DNA of 64,000 nt from Chloroflexota bacterium (GTDB lineage Bacteria > Chloroflexota > Anaerolineae > Anaerolineales > Anaerolineaceae). Below, one piece after another: positions 30,801 through 39,147 of the stretch (position 1 is the stretch's first letter; each line of letters opens with the position of its first letter). Both the position numbers and the translations under genes were made by a program. The DNA lies in the NCBI GenBank assembly GCA_012517865.1, contig JAAYUC010000009.1, positions 53,710-117,709 on the forward strand, in the 5' to 3' direction. Below the pieces are notes generated by a model. The model did no database searches. It worked only from the letters and a program-made list of their open reading frames with translations, and was not told where the DNA came from.

Positions 30801-31718
30801 TCAGGCGATGGGTTCGACGGGCAGCGCTTCGATGTATCCGCGGTAGCCCATCGGCGCCAGCTGAAAGCGCGGAGCGACTTCGGGCGCCCACCGGTAGCCG
30901 TACAGAGTCGGGTCGAAAGTCGCGATGTGGTTCCAGACTTCCTGGATGGCTTCCTCGAACACGCTGTCGTCGTACGGTTCGCCCTGGAATACCATCATCT
31001 TGCAGGGCGGCAGGTCAATCAGGTCGTATCCTTCCGGTACAGCTCCGCTGTAGTCCAGGGGCAGTTCCACCCCCTGTGCGTATTTGGATGTGCCTTCAGG
31101 AATCAGGTGGGCTGGCAGCCACAGGCCGACCGGTTCGTACAGGGCTTCCTTAATGCTGCAAAGAACCCCCCAGACGTCGCATCCAACTTCTTCGCAATAG
31201 GCATAATAATGTTCGGCTTTCTGGCCGCGTTTGAGCAGCAGCTTTCTGGCAGGTCTTTCGACGACCTGGACAAAGATGGTTCGGGTGGTGCTTTCTGGTG
31301 TCATTTTTCTTCCTCCTTGATGCAATGCGTGGTAACTGGCAAGTACTTTGTAAGGGATGAACAGGTTCAGCGGACCGCCTTTTTTGCGGTACTCGCTGGG
31401 CGATAGTCCAAACTGCCGCGTGAAGGCGCGGGTGAATCCAGCGTGAGATGAAAAAACAAAATCCAGGGCAACTGTAAGGATGGAATCACTGCCGTCCCGC
31501 AATATCAGCGCAGCGCGCGAGAGCCTGAGGGCGCGGATGTATTCAAACGGGGTTTTTCCGGTGTGTTCTTTAAACAGGCGGGCGGCGTGAAAAGGAGAAT
31601 AGCCAGCGGCATTTGCCAGAGTACGCAGGTTGATGGGTTCCCGCAGGTTCTCCTCAATATATTCCTGCATTTTCTGGACGGCAGCAAGTTCGGGCGGGTT
31701 GGTCTGAGGTGTCAACAT
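30801..31718 (-). CDS. AraC-family regulator with GyrI-like effector-binding domain
   Basis: AGYSPFHAARLFKEHTGKTPFEYIRALRLSRAA; C-terminal GyrI-like region. Confidence 0.88.
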   Translation of the reverse strand: MLTPQTNPPELAAVQKMQEYIEENLREPINLRTLANAAGYSPFHAARLFKEHTGKTPFEYIRALRLSRAALILRDGSDSILTVALDFVFSSHAGFTRAFTRQFGLSPSEYRKKGGPLNLFIPYKVLASYHALHQGGRKMTPESTTRTIFVQVVERPARKLLLKRGQKAEHYYAYCEEVGCDVWGVLCSIKEALYEPVGLWLPAHLIPEGTSKYAQGVELPLDYSGAVPEGYDLIDLPPCKMMVFQGEPYDDSVFEEAIQEVWNHIATFDPTLYGYRWAPEVAPRFQLAPMGYRGYIEALPVEPIA

Positions 31719-31933
31719 AGCCCTATTATAATGAGAGAGCAGCTTCTTGCTTTGCAGAAATTGCGCATTTTTCCGTTACCAACGCTTGCCTAAATCGGCG
31801 CGGCAGCCTGGGAAACACTTAGAGGGATTTGTTTGGGAAAATTTCGTTCTCCATCAGGCTGCGGGCTTATGCTGACGAAAAAGCGGGCCTGCCAGTATGC
31901 GGCTGCCTCGCGGAGCGGAGAGCTTTATCCAGC

Positions 31934-32419
31934 CTAATCGGAAAGGAGCTTTTCAAAGACCAGGCCGTCTTCGCCGCCCACATAGTATCCGCGCGCGGTT
32001 TGAATCTGGCGGTAGCCGGTACGCTCATAGAGATGAATGGCAGGCGTGTTGGAAGCGCGCACGGTAAGGCGGATAACGCGCGTCCCCAGCGCGTGCTCTC
32101 CGGCTGCCAGCAGCCGCTCCCCCAGCTGGCGGCCCTGCCAGGCAGGCGCTATCCCAATAGAGGAAATCCAGCCCACCTCCCTTCCGGAAAGCGTATACCC
32201 GGAGAGAAAGCCAATCACCTCCTCCGACTTTACCATCTTCAACCGGACCATCCCAGGCGAGGTGAGCACCCACAGAGATTCAACCAGCGGCCAGATATCC
32301 TCCCGGCGGAAACAGGCCTTCTCCAGCCGGCGCACCGCGCGCAGGTCGCTCAATCCGGCAGGCAAAATCAGGATGTCATCGCTGAGGGCTTCGTCAGCGG
32401 GGACCGGCAGGCTTTTCAC
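31934..32419 (-). CDS. GNAT acetyltransferase, RimI-like
   Basis: GIAPAWQGRQLGERLLAAGEHALG...RASNTPAIHLYERTGYRQI; GTG start overlaps upstream stop as GTGA. Confidence 0.82.
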   Translation of the reverse strand: MKSLPVPADEALSDDILILPAGLSDLRAVRRLEKACFRREDIWPLVESLWVLTSPGMVRLKMVKSEEVIGFLSGYTLSGREVGWISSIGIAPAWQGRQLGERLLAAGEHALGTRVIRLTVRASNTPAIHLYERTGYRQIQTARGYYVGGEDGLVFEKLLSD

Positions 32420-34347
32420 TGCGGGTCCTCCTCCAAGCTGGTTGCCAAAGCTTCCCACTCCGCCAGAAGGGGCTCCAGTTCTTCTTTTAGTTTGTTGTAG
32501 GCTTCTGCCAGATGCGCCGTTTTGACGGGGTCTGCGGGCGGGTTGGCAAGTTTTGCTTCGTGCAGGGCGCTTTCGCGCTCCAGGGCGTGAATCCGCTCCT
32601 CGAGCGCATCCAGTTTCTTTTGGATTTGCTGGCGCTGGTTGCGGCTGAGCGTTTTTCTGCCGGCGGGGGCAACCTCCGGCTGCGCGGCGGCAGGCTCTGG
32701 AACAGGAACGGCAGTTTCTGGAACGGGCTGGACGGCCGCGCTTTGCGCGATTTTGTACTCTGAATACGTGCCGGAAAACACCTTGAGCATGCCCGCGTCC
32801 GGGTCCATCTCCCAGATTTGGGTGGCCAGCGCGTCTATCAGGTAGCGGTCGTGGGAGACCAACAGGATGGTGCCCGGGTAATCAGCCAGCACGTTTTGCA
32901 GCACTTCCTGAGTGGGCAAATCGAGGTGGTTGGTGGGTTCATCCAGAAGGAGCAGGTTGGCGTCCGTAAGCGCCAGCTTGGCCAGTGCCAGGCGTCCGCG
33001 CTCCCCACCGGAAAGCGTGCTGACGGCCGCGAACACCTCCTCGCCGGTGAATCCGTACTTTGCCAGGTAATTGCGCGCTTCCGCCGGCAGCATCGCGAGG
33101 GCGACGGTGTTGATTTCCTCAATCAGGGTCAGTTCCGGGTTGAGCCCTTCGTGCGCCTGAGCAAAATAGCCCACTTTCAGGCTCGCGCCCAATTCTATCC
33201 GGCCGGCGTAAGGCGGAATTTGGTTGAGGATAGTTTTGAGGAAGGTTGTTTTGCCCGCGCCGTTGGGGCCGATAATGGCCACGCATTCCCCGCGCTTGAG
33301 CACCAAATCCGGGGCACGAAAGAGCGGTCGTCCTTCATCCTGATAACCAACCTGCAAATCGTAACTACGCAGCACCAGGTCGCCAGAGCGGCCCGCCAGA
33401 GCGAGGCGGAGGTGCATTGGCCGGATATTTGCTTTGGGCGCGCTCAGACGGGAATCCGCCAACAGCCTTTCCAGGCGGCGCTGCCTTCCGCGGGCCTGGT
33501 TGTTGTTTTGGGTGCCCAAAAAGCGGCGGATGTAATCCTCCTGCTTTTCGATGTATTCATTTTGGGCTTCATATTCCGCCAGCCGGCGGGTATACCGGGC
33601 TTCCCTTTGGGTGAGGTAGGCGGTGTAGTTGCCGCGGTAGACTTCCAGCGCGGGGGTCATCTCCCAGACCTGGGTGGCAGTCTGGTCCAAAAAGTAGCGG
33701 TCGTGAGAGACAATCACCACCGCGCCGTCCCAATCCCGCAGCCAGGCTTCCAGCCATTCCACCGCGGCGATATCCAGATGGTTGCTGGGTTCATCCAGGA
33801 GCAGCAGGTCGGGCTCGTCCAGCAGCAGGCGCGCCAGCACAGCGCGTGTGCGCTGACCGCCGGAAAGCTGGGTGAGCGGACGCTGGTAATCCGTTTCCAG
33901 GAATCCGAGCCCAGCCAGGGTTTGCTGAATACGGTTGGCATAGGTGTAGCCGCCGCCCTGTTCAAAGCGGGAGAGCACCGTTCCGTAGCGCTGCAGCACA
34001 TCCGGAGGGCAGTCCGGGTTCTGCATTTCGCGCTCAAGGGCTTTCAGTTCGTCCGCCTGGGCCAACAGCTCTTCAAACGCCATCAGGCAGTACGACCACA
34101 GCGTTCCTTCGCGGATTGTGACAGCCTCTTGTGGTAGATAGCCAAGCGTCAGGCCGCGCGCGCGGTGCACCGAGCCGCGGGTGGGTTCTTCCACGCCGGC
34201 CAGGATGCGCAGCAGGGTGGTTTTGCCGACGCCGTTGGGGCCGACGATGGCGATGCGCGCACGCCGGGGTATCGCGAACGTGAGGTCTTCAAATATATCC
34301 ACCGGGCCGAAGGATTTGCCAAGATTTTGAGCGCTTAAAACCGACAT
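32416..34347 (-). CDS. ABC-F family ATPase (duplicated ABC domain)
   Basis: Two Walker A (GPNGVGKTTL, GPNGAGKTTF) and two LSGG motifs; coiled-coil C-terminus; start trimmed to MSVLSAQNLGKSFG. Confidence 0.93.
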   Translation of the reverse strand: MSVLSAQNLGKSFGPVDIFEDLTFAIPRRARIAIVGPNGVGKTTLLRILAGVEEPTRGSVHRARGLTLGYLPQEAVTIREGTLWSYCLMAFEELLAQADELKALEREMQNPDCPPDVLQRYGTVLSRFEQGGGYTYANRIQQTLAGLGFLETDYQRPLTQLSGGQRTRAVLARLLLDEPDLLLLDEPSNHLDIAAVEWLEAWLRDWDGAVVIVSHDRYFLDQTATQVWEMTPALEVYRGNYTAYLTQREARYTRRLAEYEAQNEYIEKQEDYIRRFLGTQNNNQARGRQRRLERLLADSRLSAPKANIRPMHLRLALAGRSGDLVLRSYDLQVGYQDEGRPLFRAPDLVLKRGECVAIIGPNGAGKTTFLKTILNQIPPYAGRIELGASLKVGYFAQAHEGLNPELTLIEEINTVALAMLPAEARNYLAKYGFTGEEVFAAVSTLSGGERGRLALAKLALTDANLLLLDEPTNHLDLPTQEVLQNVLADYPGTILLVSHDRYLIDALATQIWEMDPDAGMLKVFSGTYSEYKIAQSAAVQPVPETAVPVPEPAAAQPEVAPAGRKTLSRNQRQQIQKKLDALEERIHALERESALHEAKLANPPADPVKTAHLAEAYNKLKEELEPLLAEWEALATSLEEDPQ

Positions 34348-34507
34348 AGCGCTTGTAGTATACCAGCGATGCGCCGCCCGGGGGCTGCTTCTGGAAGCGC
34401 GCCGCACAGCGGGGAAGCCTTTTTGGCGCAGACGCGGCCGACAGCTGGTAACCTGCGTGCTGTCACAATAAAGGTTCTTCCTTCTTCAGGGATGGTAAAA
34501 TCGGGTT

Positions 34508-35587
34508 ATGAAATTAAAACGTTGGCATATCTGGCTTGGGGTGGCAATCAGCGCTGTTTTTCTGTATCTGGCGTTCCGCAAAGTAGACTTTGCTCTGGTC
34601 TGGCAGTACCTCAAAGGGGCGCAGTGGTCCTGGGTGCTGTTCGGGCTGGCATTCTATTTCGTTGGGGTGCTGCTGCGCGCCTGGCGCTGGCAGGTGCTGC
34701 TTAATCCGCTCAAGCGCCTGCCCATCCGGCGGCTGTTCCCTGTGGTGGCCATTGGCTACATGGGCAATAATGTCTATCCCGCCCGGGCCGGTGAGGTGCT
34801 GCGCTCCGTCCTGCTCAAATCAAAAGACCAGGTGGATATCTCCGGCAGCCTGGCGACCATCGTGGTGGAGCGCCTGTTTGACGCGATTGTCATCCTTGGC
34901 CTGGTGCTGCTAAACCTGCGCCAGCTGACCGGCATGCCGGCCGCCGCGGAGTGGGTCGGGAGCATCCAAAAGGGCGCGGTGATTGGCAGCGCGGTTTTCC
35001 TGTTGCTGCTGCTTATCTTCCTTGCAATGGTGTTCTTTCCGGCGCGTACCCAAAAGGTCAGCGCCTGGGTTATCAACCGCGTTGTGCCCGCTCGTCTGCG
35101 CGCGCCCCTGAGCGGGATTGTCGCGCGCTTCATCACCGGACTATCCAGCCTGCGCTCACCAATTGAAACGCTTAAAGTGCTGCTGCTCTCCATCGCCATC
35201 TGGACCTGTGAGACCGGCCTGTATTGGGGCGTGATGCGCGCGCTGGGGATGGACCTGAGCTTCATGACTCTGATGCTGCTGAACGGCGTGGTGAACCTCG
35301 TCCTGCTTGTGCCGGCAGCCCCGGGCGGCCTGGGCACCTTTGACGCGGCCTGCAAAGCCATGCTGATATTATTTGGGATTGGCGCGGAGCAGGCGCTGGG
35401 GTATACCCTGCTGCTGCGGGCGGCGCTGTGGGTGCCTATCACGGTCCTGGGCGCGCTCTTCTTCCTGCGCGAAGGGTTTACGCTGAGCACCGATGTGGGC
35501 AGCCTGAAGGAAAGATACGCTGACGAAAACAAACCGGCAGCGGGCGGAGAAACGCCTGCTGATACGCAAGAGGATTTGACAAAATGA
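34508..35587 (+). CDS. Lysylphosphatidylglycerol synthase TM-region family (flippase-like) protein
   Basis: Multi-TM; GYMGNNVYPARAGEVLRSVLLKSK; PGGLGTFDAA. Confidence 0.85.
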   Translation: MKLKRWHIWLGVAISAVFLYLAFRKVDFALVWQYLKGAQWSWVLFGLAFYFVGVLLRAWRWQVLLNPLKRLPIRRLFPVVAIGYMGNNVYPARAGEVLRSVLLKSKDQVDISGSLATIVVERLFDAIVILGLVLLNLRQLTGMPAAAEWVGSIQKGAVIGSAVFLLLLLIFLAMVFFPARTQKVSAWVINRVVPARLRAPLSGIVARFITGLSSLRSPIETLKVLLLSIAIWTCETGLYWGVMRALGMDLSFMTLMLLNGVVNLVLLVPAAPGGLGTFDAACKAMLILFGIGAEQALGYTLLLRAALWVPITVLGALFFLREGFTLSTDVGSLKERYADENKPAAGGETPADTQEDLTK

Positions 35588-36921
35588 TGAGTGATAGTAA
35601 TCGCAAACAAAACATCGCGGTCATCGGAGCGGGGATTGGCGGCCTGAGTGCCGCTTATGACCTGGTGCGAGCCGGAAAGAACGTCACCATTTTTGAAGCC
35701 TCTGACCATCCCGGCGGTTTGGCGGCTGGTTTTAAGGAGCCGCATTGGGATTGGTCGGTAGAGCGCTACTATCACCACTGGTTCACCTCCGATAAACATA
35801 TGCGCGGCCTGATCGCGGAGCTAGGTTGGTCCGACCAGGTCATTTTTCCAAAGCCGGTCAGCGTAATGTATTACCGCGGTAAATTCTATCCCTTCGACTC
35901 TATCACAGCCGCTCTGATGTACCCCGGTCTGGGTTGGGGGATTAATAAGATTCGCTTTGGCCTGGTAGGGCTGTACCTGCGCCTGACCAAAAAATGGCAA
36001 AACCTGGAAAAGACCACTACCGACGCCTGGATGCGCGCCAAAGCCGGAAACAAGGTGTACGAGAGCATGTGGGAACCGATGATGATCGGGAAATTTGGCG
36101 AGCGCTACGCCCGACAGGTCAATATGGCCTGGATGTGGGCGCGTCTGCACTCCCGCAGCACCCGCCTGGGCACGTTCATCGGCGGTTTCCAGGCCTTCGC
36201 GGATAAATTCGCGGCCCGGCTGGAAGAGCTGGGAGCTGCCGTTGTCTATAACACCAGCGCACAGAGCATCGAACAGGCCGCGAACGGCCGGGTTTTACTG
36301 TGTTTTGCCGGCCGGGAAGCGCAGGAATTCGACCAGGTGTTGGTCACCCTGTCGCCGGGTATCATGGCCAAACTCACCCCCGGTCTGCCGCAGGACTATC
36401 TGGCAGGACTGCTGAGCCTCAAGAGCATGGGCGCGGTGGTGATGACGCTTTCCTTAAAACACGCGCTTTCTCCGCAGGGGTATTATTGGTACAACATCCC
36501 CAAGCAGGTGGGCTTCCCCTTCCTCTCGTTGGTGGAGCACACCAACTTTCTGAAGCCTGAATACTTTGGCGGCGACCATATTTTGTACATTGGCGATTAT
36601 CTGGAAGTGGACCACCCGAATTTTCAGAAAAGCGATGAACAACTTACAGCCGAATTTTTGCCGCATCTCGCGCGCATCAACCCTGAATTCAGACCGGACT
36701 GGGTGAAAAAGGTGTGGGTTTCCAAGACGCCCTACGCCCAGCCGATTCCGCTGGTGAACCATTCCAGGAACATCCCGTCCATCAAGACGCCGGTGCCGGG
36801 CGTGTATTTTGCCAGCATGAGCCAGGTGTATCCGTGGGACCGGGGAACGAACTTCGCGGTGGAAATTGGCCGGCGCGCGGCTAAATTGATGCTTGAGGAA
36901 GATGGCAGCTCCAGCGCGTAG
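35584..36921 (+). CDS. FAD-dependent amine/protoporphyrinogen oxidase-like oxidoreductase
   Basis: IAVIGAGIGGLSAAYDLVRAGKNVTIFEASDHPGG; ATGA overlap with previous gene. Confidence 0.88.
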   Translation: MMSDSNRKQNIAVIGAGIGGLSAAYDLVRAGKNVTIFEASDHPGGLAAGFKEPHWDWSVERYYHHWFTSDKHMRGLIAELGWSDQVIFPKPVSVMYYRGKFYPFDSITAALMYPGLGWGINKIRFGLVGLYLRLTKKWQNLEKTTTDAWMRAKAGNKVYESMWEPMMIGKFGERYARQVNMAWMWARLHSRSTRLGTFIGGFQAFADKFAARLEELGAAVVYNTSAQSIEQAANGRVLLCFAGREAQEFDQVLVTLSPGIMAKLTPGLPQDYLAGLLSLKSMGAVVMTLSLKHALSPQGYYWYNIPKQVGFPFLSLVEHTNFLKPEYFGGDHILYIGDYLEVDHPNFQKSDEQLTAEFLPHLARINPEFRPDWVKKVWVSKTPYAQPIPLVNHSRNIPSIKTPVPGVYFASMSQVYPWDRGTNFAVEIGRRAAKLMLEEDGSSSA

Positions 36922-37378
36922 CTGAGCGGGGATGCGGTCTCTGATTCCCAATCAGGAATCACTATCCCAAAAATCAGGCGTGACTGTTCCGAAATTACCC
37001 GAAATAAATAAACCTAATTGCAGGTATTAATTAGACAAACCGCTAATCATCCCCTATATATAGGGTGTAATAAGGGTTCTTATTCCTTGCATTTAGGGGC
37101 GGCCCTCTTTCCGGCGCTGCAGCGGAGATTCTTTCGAGTCCCTGATAAATTTTAAGAATTCCGATTCTTAAAGAATTGTCATTTTTTAAGCCGGCGCAGG
37201 CTCTGATGCCTTGAACGCCAGGGGTGGGGATGTTAGAATCGGCATACCGAACTGAAGAACAACAGCATACAGGTTCTTACAGCGGATCCATATCATCGGG
37301 ATAATCGAGATTCGCTTCTTGAAGTGTTGTTCCGTTCAGAAAAAACCGCATTTCAGGCGGAATATCAGGAGAAACGCG

Positions 37379-38713
37379 ATGAACGCACAGCAGGCGTGGC
37401 AGGCAGCGCAAGGACAATTACAGATGGAGCTTTCCAAAGCGACGTACGACACCTGGGTGAAGCAAACCCAGCTTATTCGTTACGACGAGCCCGCCGGCAT
37501 CTTTCATTTTGGGGCTTCCAACGCCTATGCCTGCGACTGGCTGGAAAGCCGCTTGAAAGCCACCCTGATTAATAAATTGAGCGGAATGATGGCCCGGCCG
37601 GTGGAGGTCGTCTTTTCGGTATGGGCGGCGCAGGTGGTGGAGCAGCCCGCGGACGAGGTGGTTGTTCCCCTCCGGCCCCAGGAGCCCGCGCGGGAGATGT
37701 TCGAAACCCACCTTGCTCCCAAATACCGCTTTGATAACTTCGTTGTCGGCCCCAACAACCGCCTGGCGCACGCCGCCAGCCTGGCCGTGGCGGAACACCC
37801 CGCGCGCGCCTACAATCCCCTTTTCCTGTACGGCGGGGTGGGACTGGGCAAAACGCATATTCTGCACGCCATCGGAAACGCCGTGCTGCAGCAGGGACTG
37901 CAGGTGCTTTATGTCTCCTCAGAAGAGTTCACGAACGACCTGGTAAATGCCATTCGCACGAAAACGACTGCGGCATTCCGCGAGAAATACCGCCAGGTTG
38001 ACGTTCTGCTGATTGACGACATCCAGTTCATTTCCGGAAAAGAATCCACGCAAGAAGAGTTCTTTCACACCTTCAACACCCTGCACGGACAGGATAAGCA
38101 GATTGTCATGACCTCTGACCGGGCACCCAAGGCGATGAGCACGCTGGAGGAACGGCTGCGCTCGCGCTTTGAGTGGGGGCTAACGGTGGACATCCAACCT
38201 CCGGACTATGAAACCCGCCTGGCCATCCTGCGCACGAAAGCCGAGAAGGCCAACCGCGAGGTCCCGACTGAGGTTATGGAAATGATCGCGCGCGAAGTTC
38301 AGGCGAATATTCGCGAACTGGAAGGCGCCTGGAATCGCGTTTTGGCCTACGCTGATTTGAGCGGCGAAAGGCTCACGCTGCAGCTGGCCAATAACGCGAT
38401 GGTTGATTTCCTTCCGCAGCGCAGCGAACTGGTGCCAAAGGATGTCATCAGTACAGTCTCAAAGTTCTTTGGCGTATCCAGCGACCGCATCCTGAGCAAG
38501 GACCGCTCCAAAGACGTCGCGCTCCCGCGCCAGGTGGCGATGTATCTGATGCGCGAACTGGGCGGGGTTTCGCTTCCCAAGATTGGCGAGGAACTGGGCG
38601 GCAGGGACCACACCACGGTGATGTATGCCTGCGACAAGGTGGCGGATATGATTGAATCGGACGACCGCATTCGCCGGCAGGTACTGCAGCTGCGCGAACA
38701 ATTAATCGGTTAG
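37379..38713 (+). CDS. dnaA: Chromosomal replication initiator protein DnaA
   Basis: GGVGLGKTHILHAIGN; LLIDDIQFISGKESTQEEFFHTFN; GGRDHTTVMYACDKV; start trimmed to MNAQQAWQAAQGQL. Confidence 0.97.
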   Translation: MNAQQAWQAAQGQLQMELSKATYDTWVKQTQLIRYDEPAGIFHFGASNAYACDWLESRLKATLINKLSGMMARPVEVVFSVWAAQVVEQPADEVVVPLRPQEPAREMFETHLAPKYRFDNFVVGPNNRLAHAASLAVAEHPARAYNPLFLYGGVGLGKTHILHAIGNAVLQQGLQVLYVSSEEFTNDLVNAIRTKTTAAFREKYRQVDVLLIDDIQFISGKESTQEEFFHTFNTLHGQDKQIVMTSDRAPKAMSTLEERLRSRFEWGLTVDIQPPDYETRLAILRTKAEKANREVPTEVMEMIAREVQANIRELEGAWNRVLAYADLSGERLTLQLANNAMVDFLPQRSELVPKDVISTVSKFFGVSSDRILSKDRSKDVALPRQVAMYLMRELGGVSLPKIGEELGGRDHTTVMYACDKVADMIESDDRIRRQVLQLREQLIG

Positions 38714-38750
38714 GGGGCCGGGGCGGCAGGTAGTTTACGGGCTTATTTGT

Positions 38751-38776
38751 GGGCGGCGTTTGCGCCGCCCTTTTTA
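38751..38776 (+). terminator. dnaA terminator
   Basis: GGGCGGCG tttg CGCCGCCC TTTTT. Confidence 0.8.
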
Positions 38777-38780
38777 TGCC

Positions 38781-38971
38781 ATCGCGAGCCTGCGAAGCGA
38801 ACTGCCCGCTGTCAATCGTCATCGCGAGGCACGAAGCGACCTGCCTGCTGTCAATCGTCATCACGAGCCTGCGAAGCGAACTGCCCGCTGTCAATTGTCA
38901 TCGCGAGCCTGCGAAGCGACCTCCCTGCTGTCAATCGTCATCACGAGCCTGCGAAGCGAACTGCATGCTGG
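38781..38971. repeat. Five tandem ~40-bp REP-like units
   Basis: Unit ATCGCGAGCCTGCGAAGCGAACTGCCCGCTGTCAATCGTC at about 38781, 38821, 38860, 38900, 38940. Confidence 0.93.
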
Positions 38972-39051
38972 CCTGAGGAGAACGTGAACAAAAACCGGCA
39001 GGTTACCGCGCCCCCTTCCCGCAGTTCCAAGTCTCATCCAATTCGGAGAGC

Positions 39052-39092
39052 AGGGGCTCGCAAAGAGGAATCCCACGAAGGCTCGCAGTGAC
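39052..39092. repeat. Inverted REP-like unit
   Basis: GGGGCTCGCAAAGAGGAATCCCACGAAGGCTCGCAGTGACG. Confidence 0.6.
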
Positions 39093-39147
39093 GCACACCT
39101 GGTGTCTGCCACATGGACGCCCGCTCTACAGCAAAATAATCGAACCC

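Noticed and set aside
32818-34137. Forward ORF of 439 aa
   Set aside because: Antisense to the ABC-F ATPase; low-complexity H/Q/V-rich translation typical of shadow ORFs
38781-38971. Possible CRISPR array
   Set aside because: Units are contiguous ~40-bp tandem repeats with no unique spacers and no cas genes in the window
38747-39112. Small ORFs with SRACEANC / REPAKRTACQ repeats
   Set aside because: Translations of the REP-like tandem array in several frames, no RBS or homology signal
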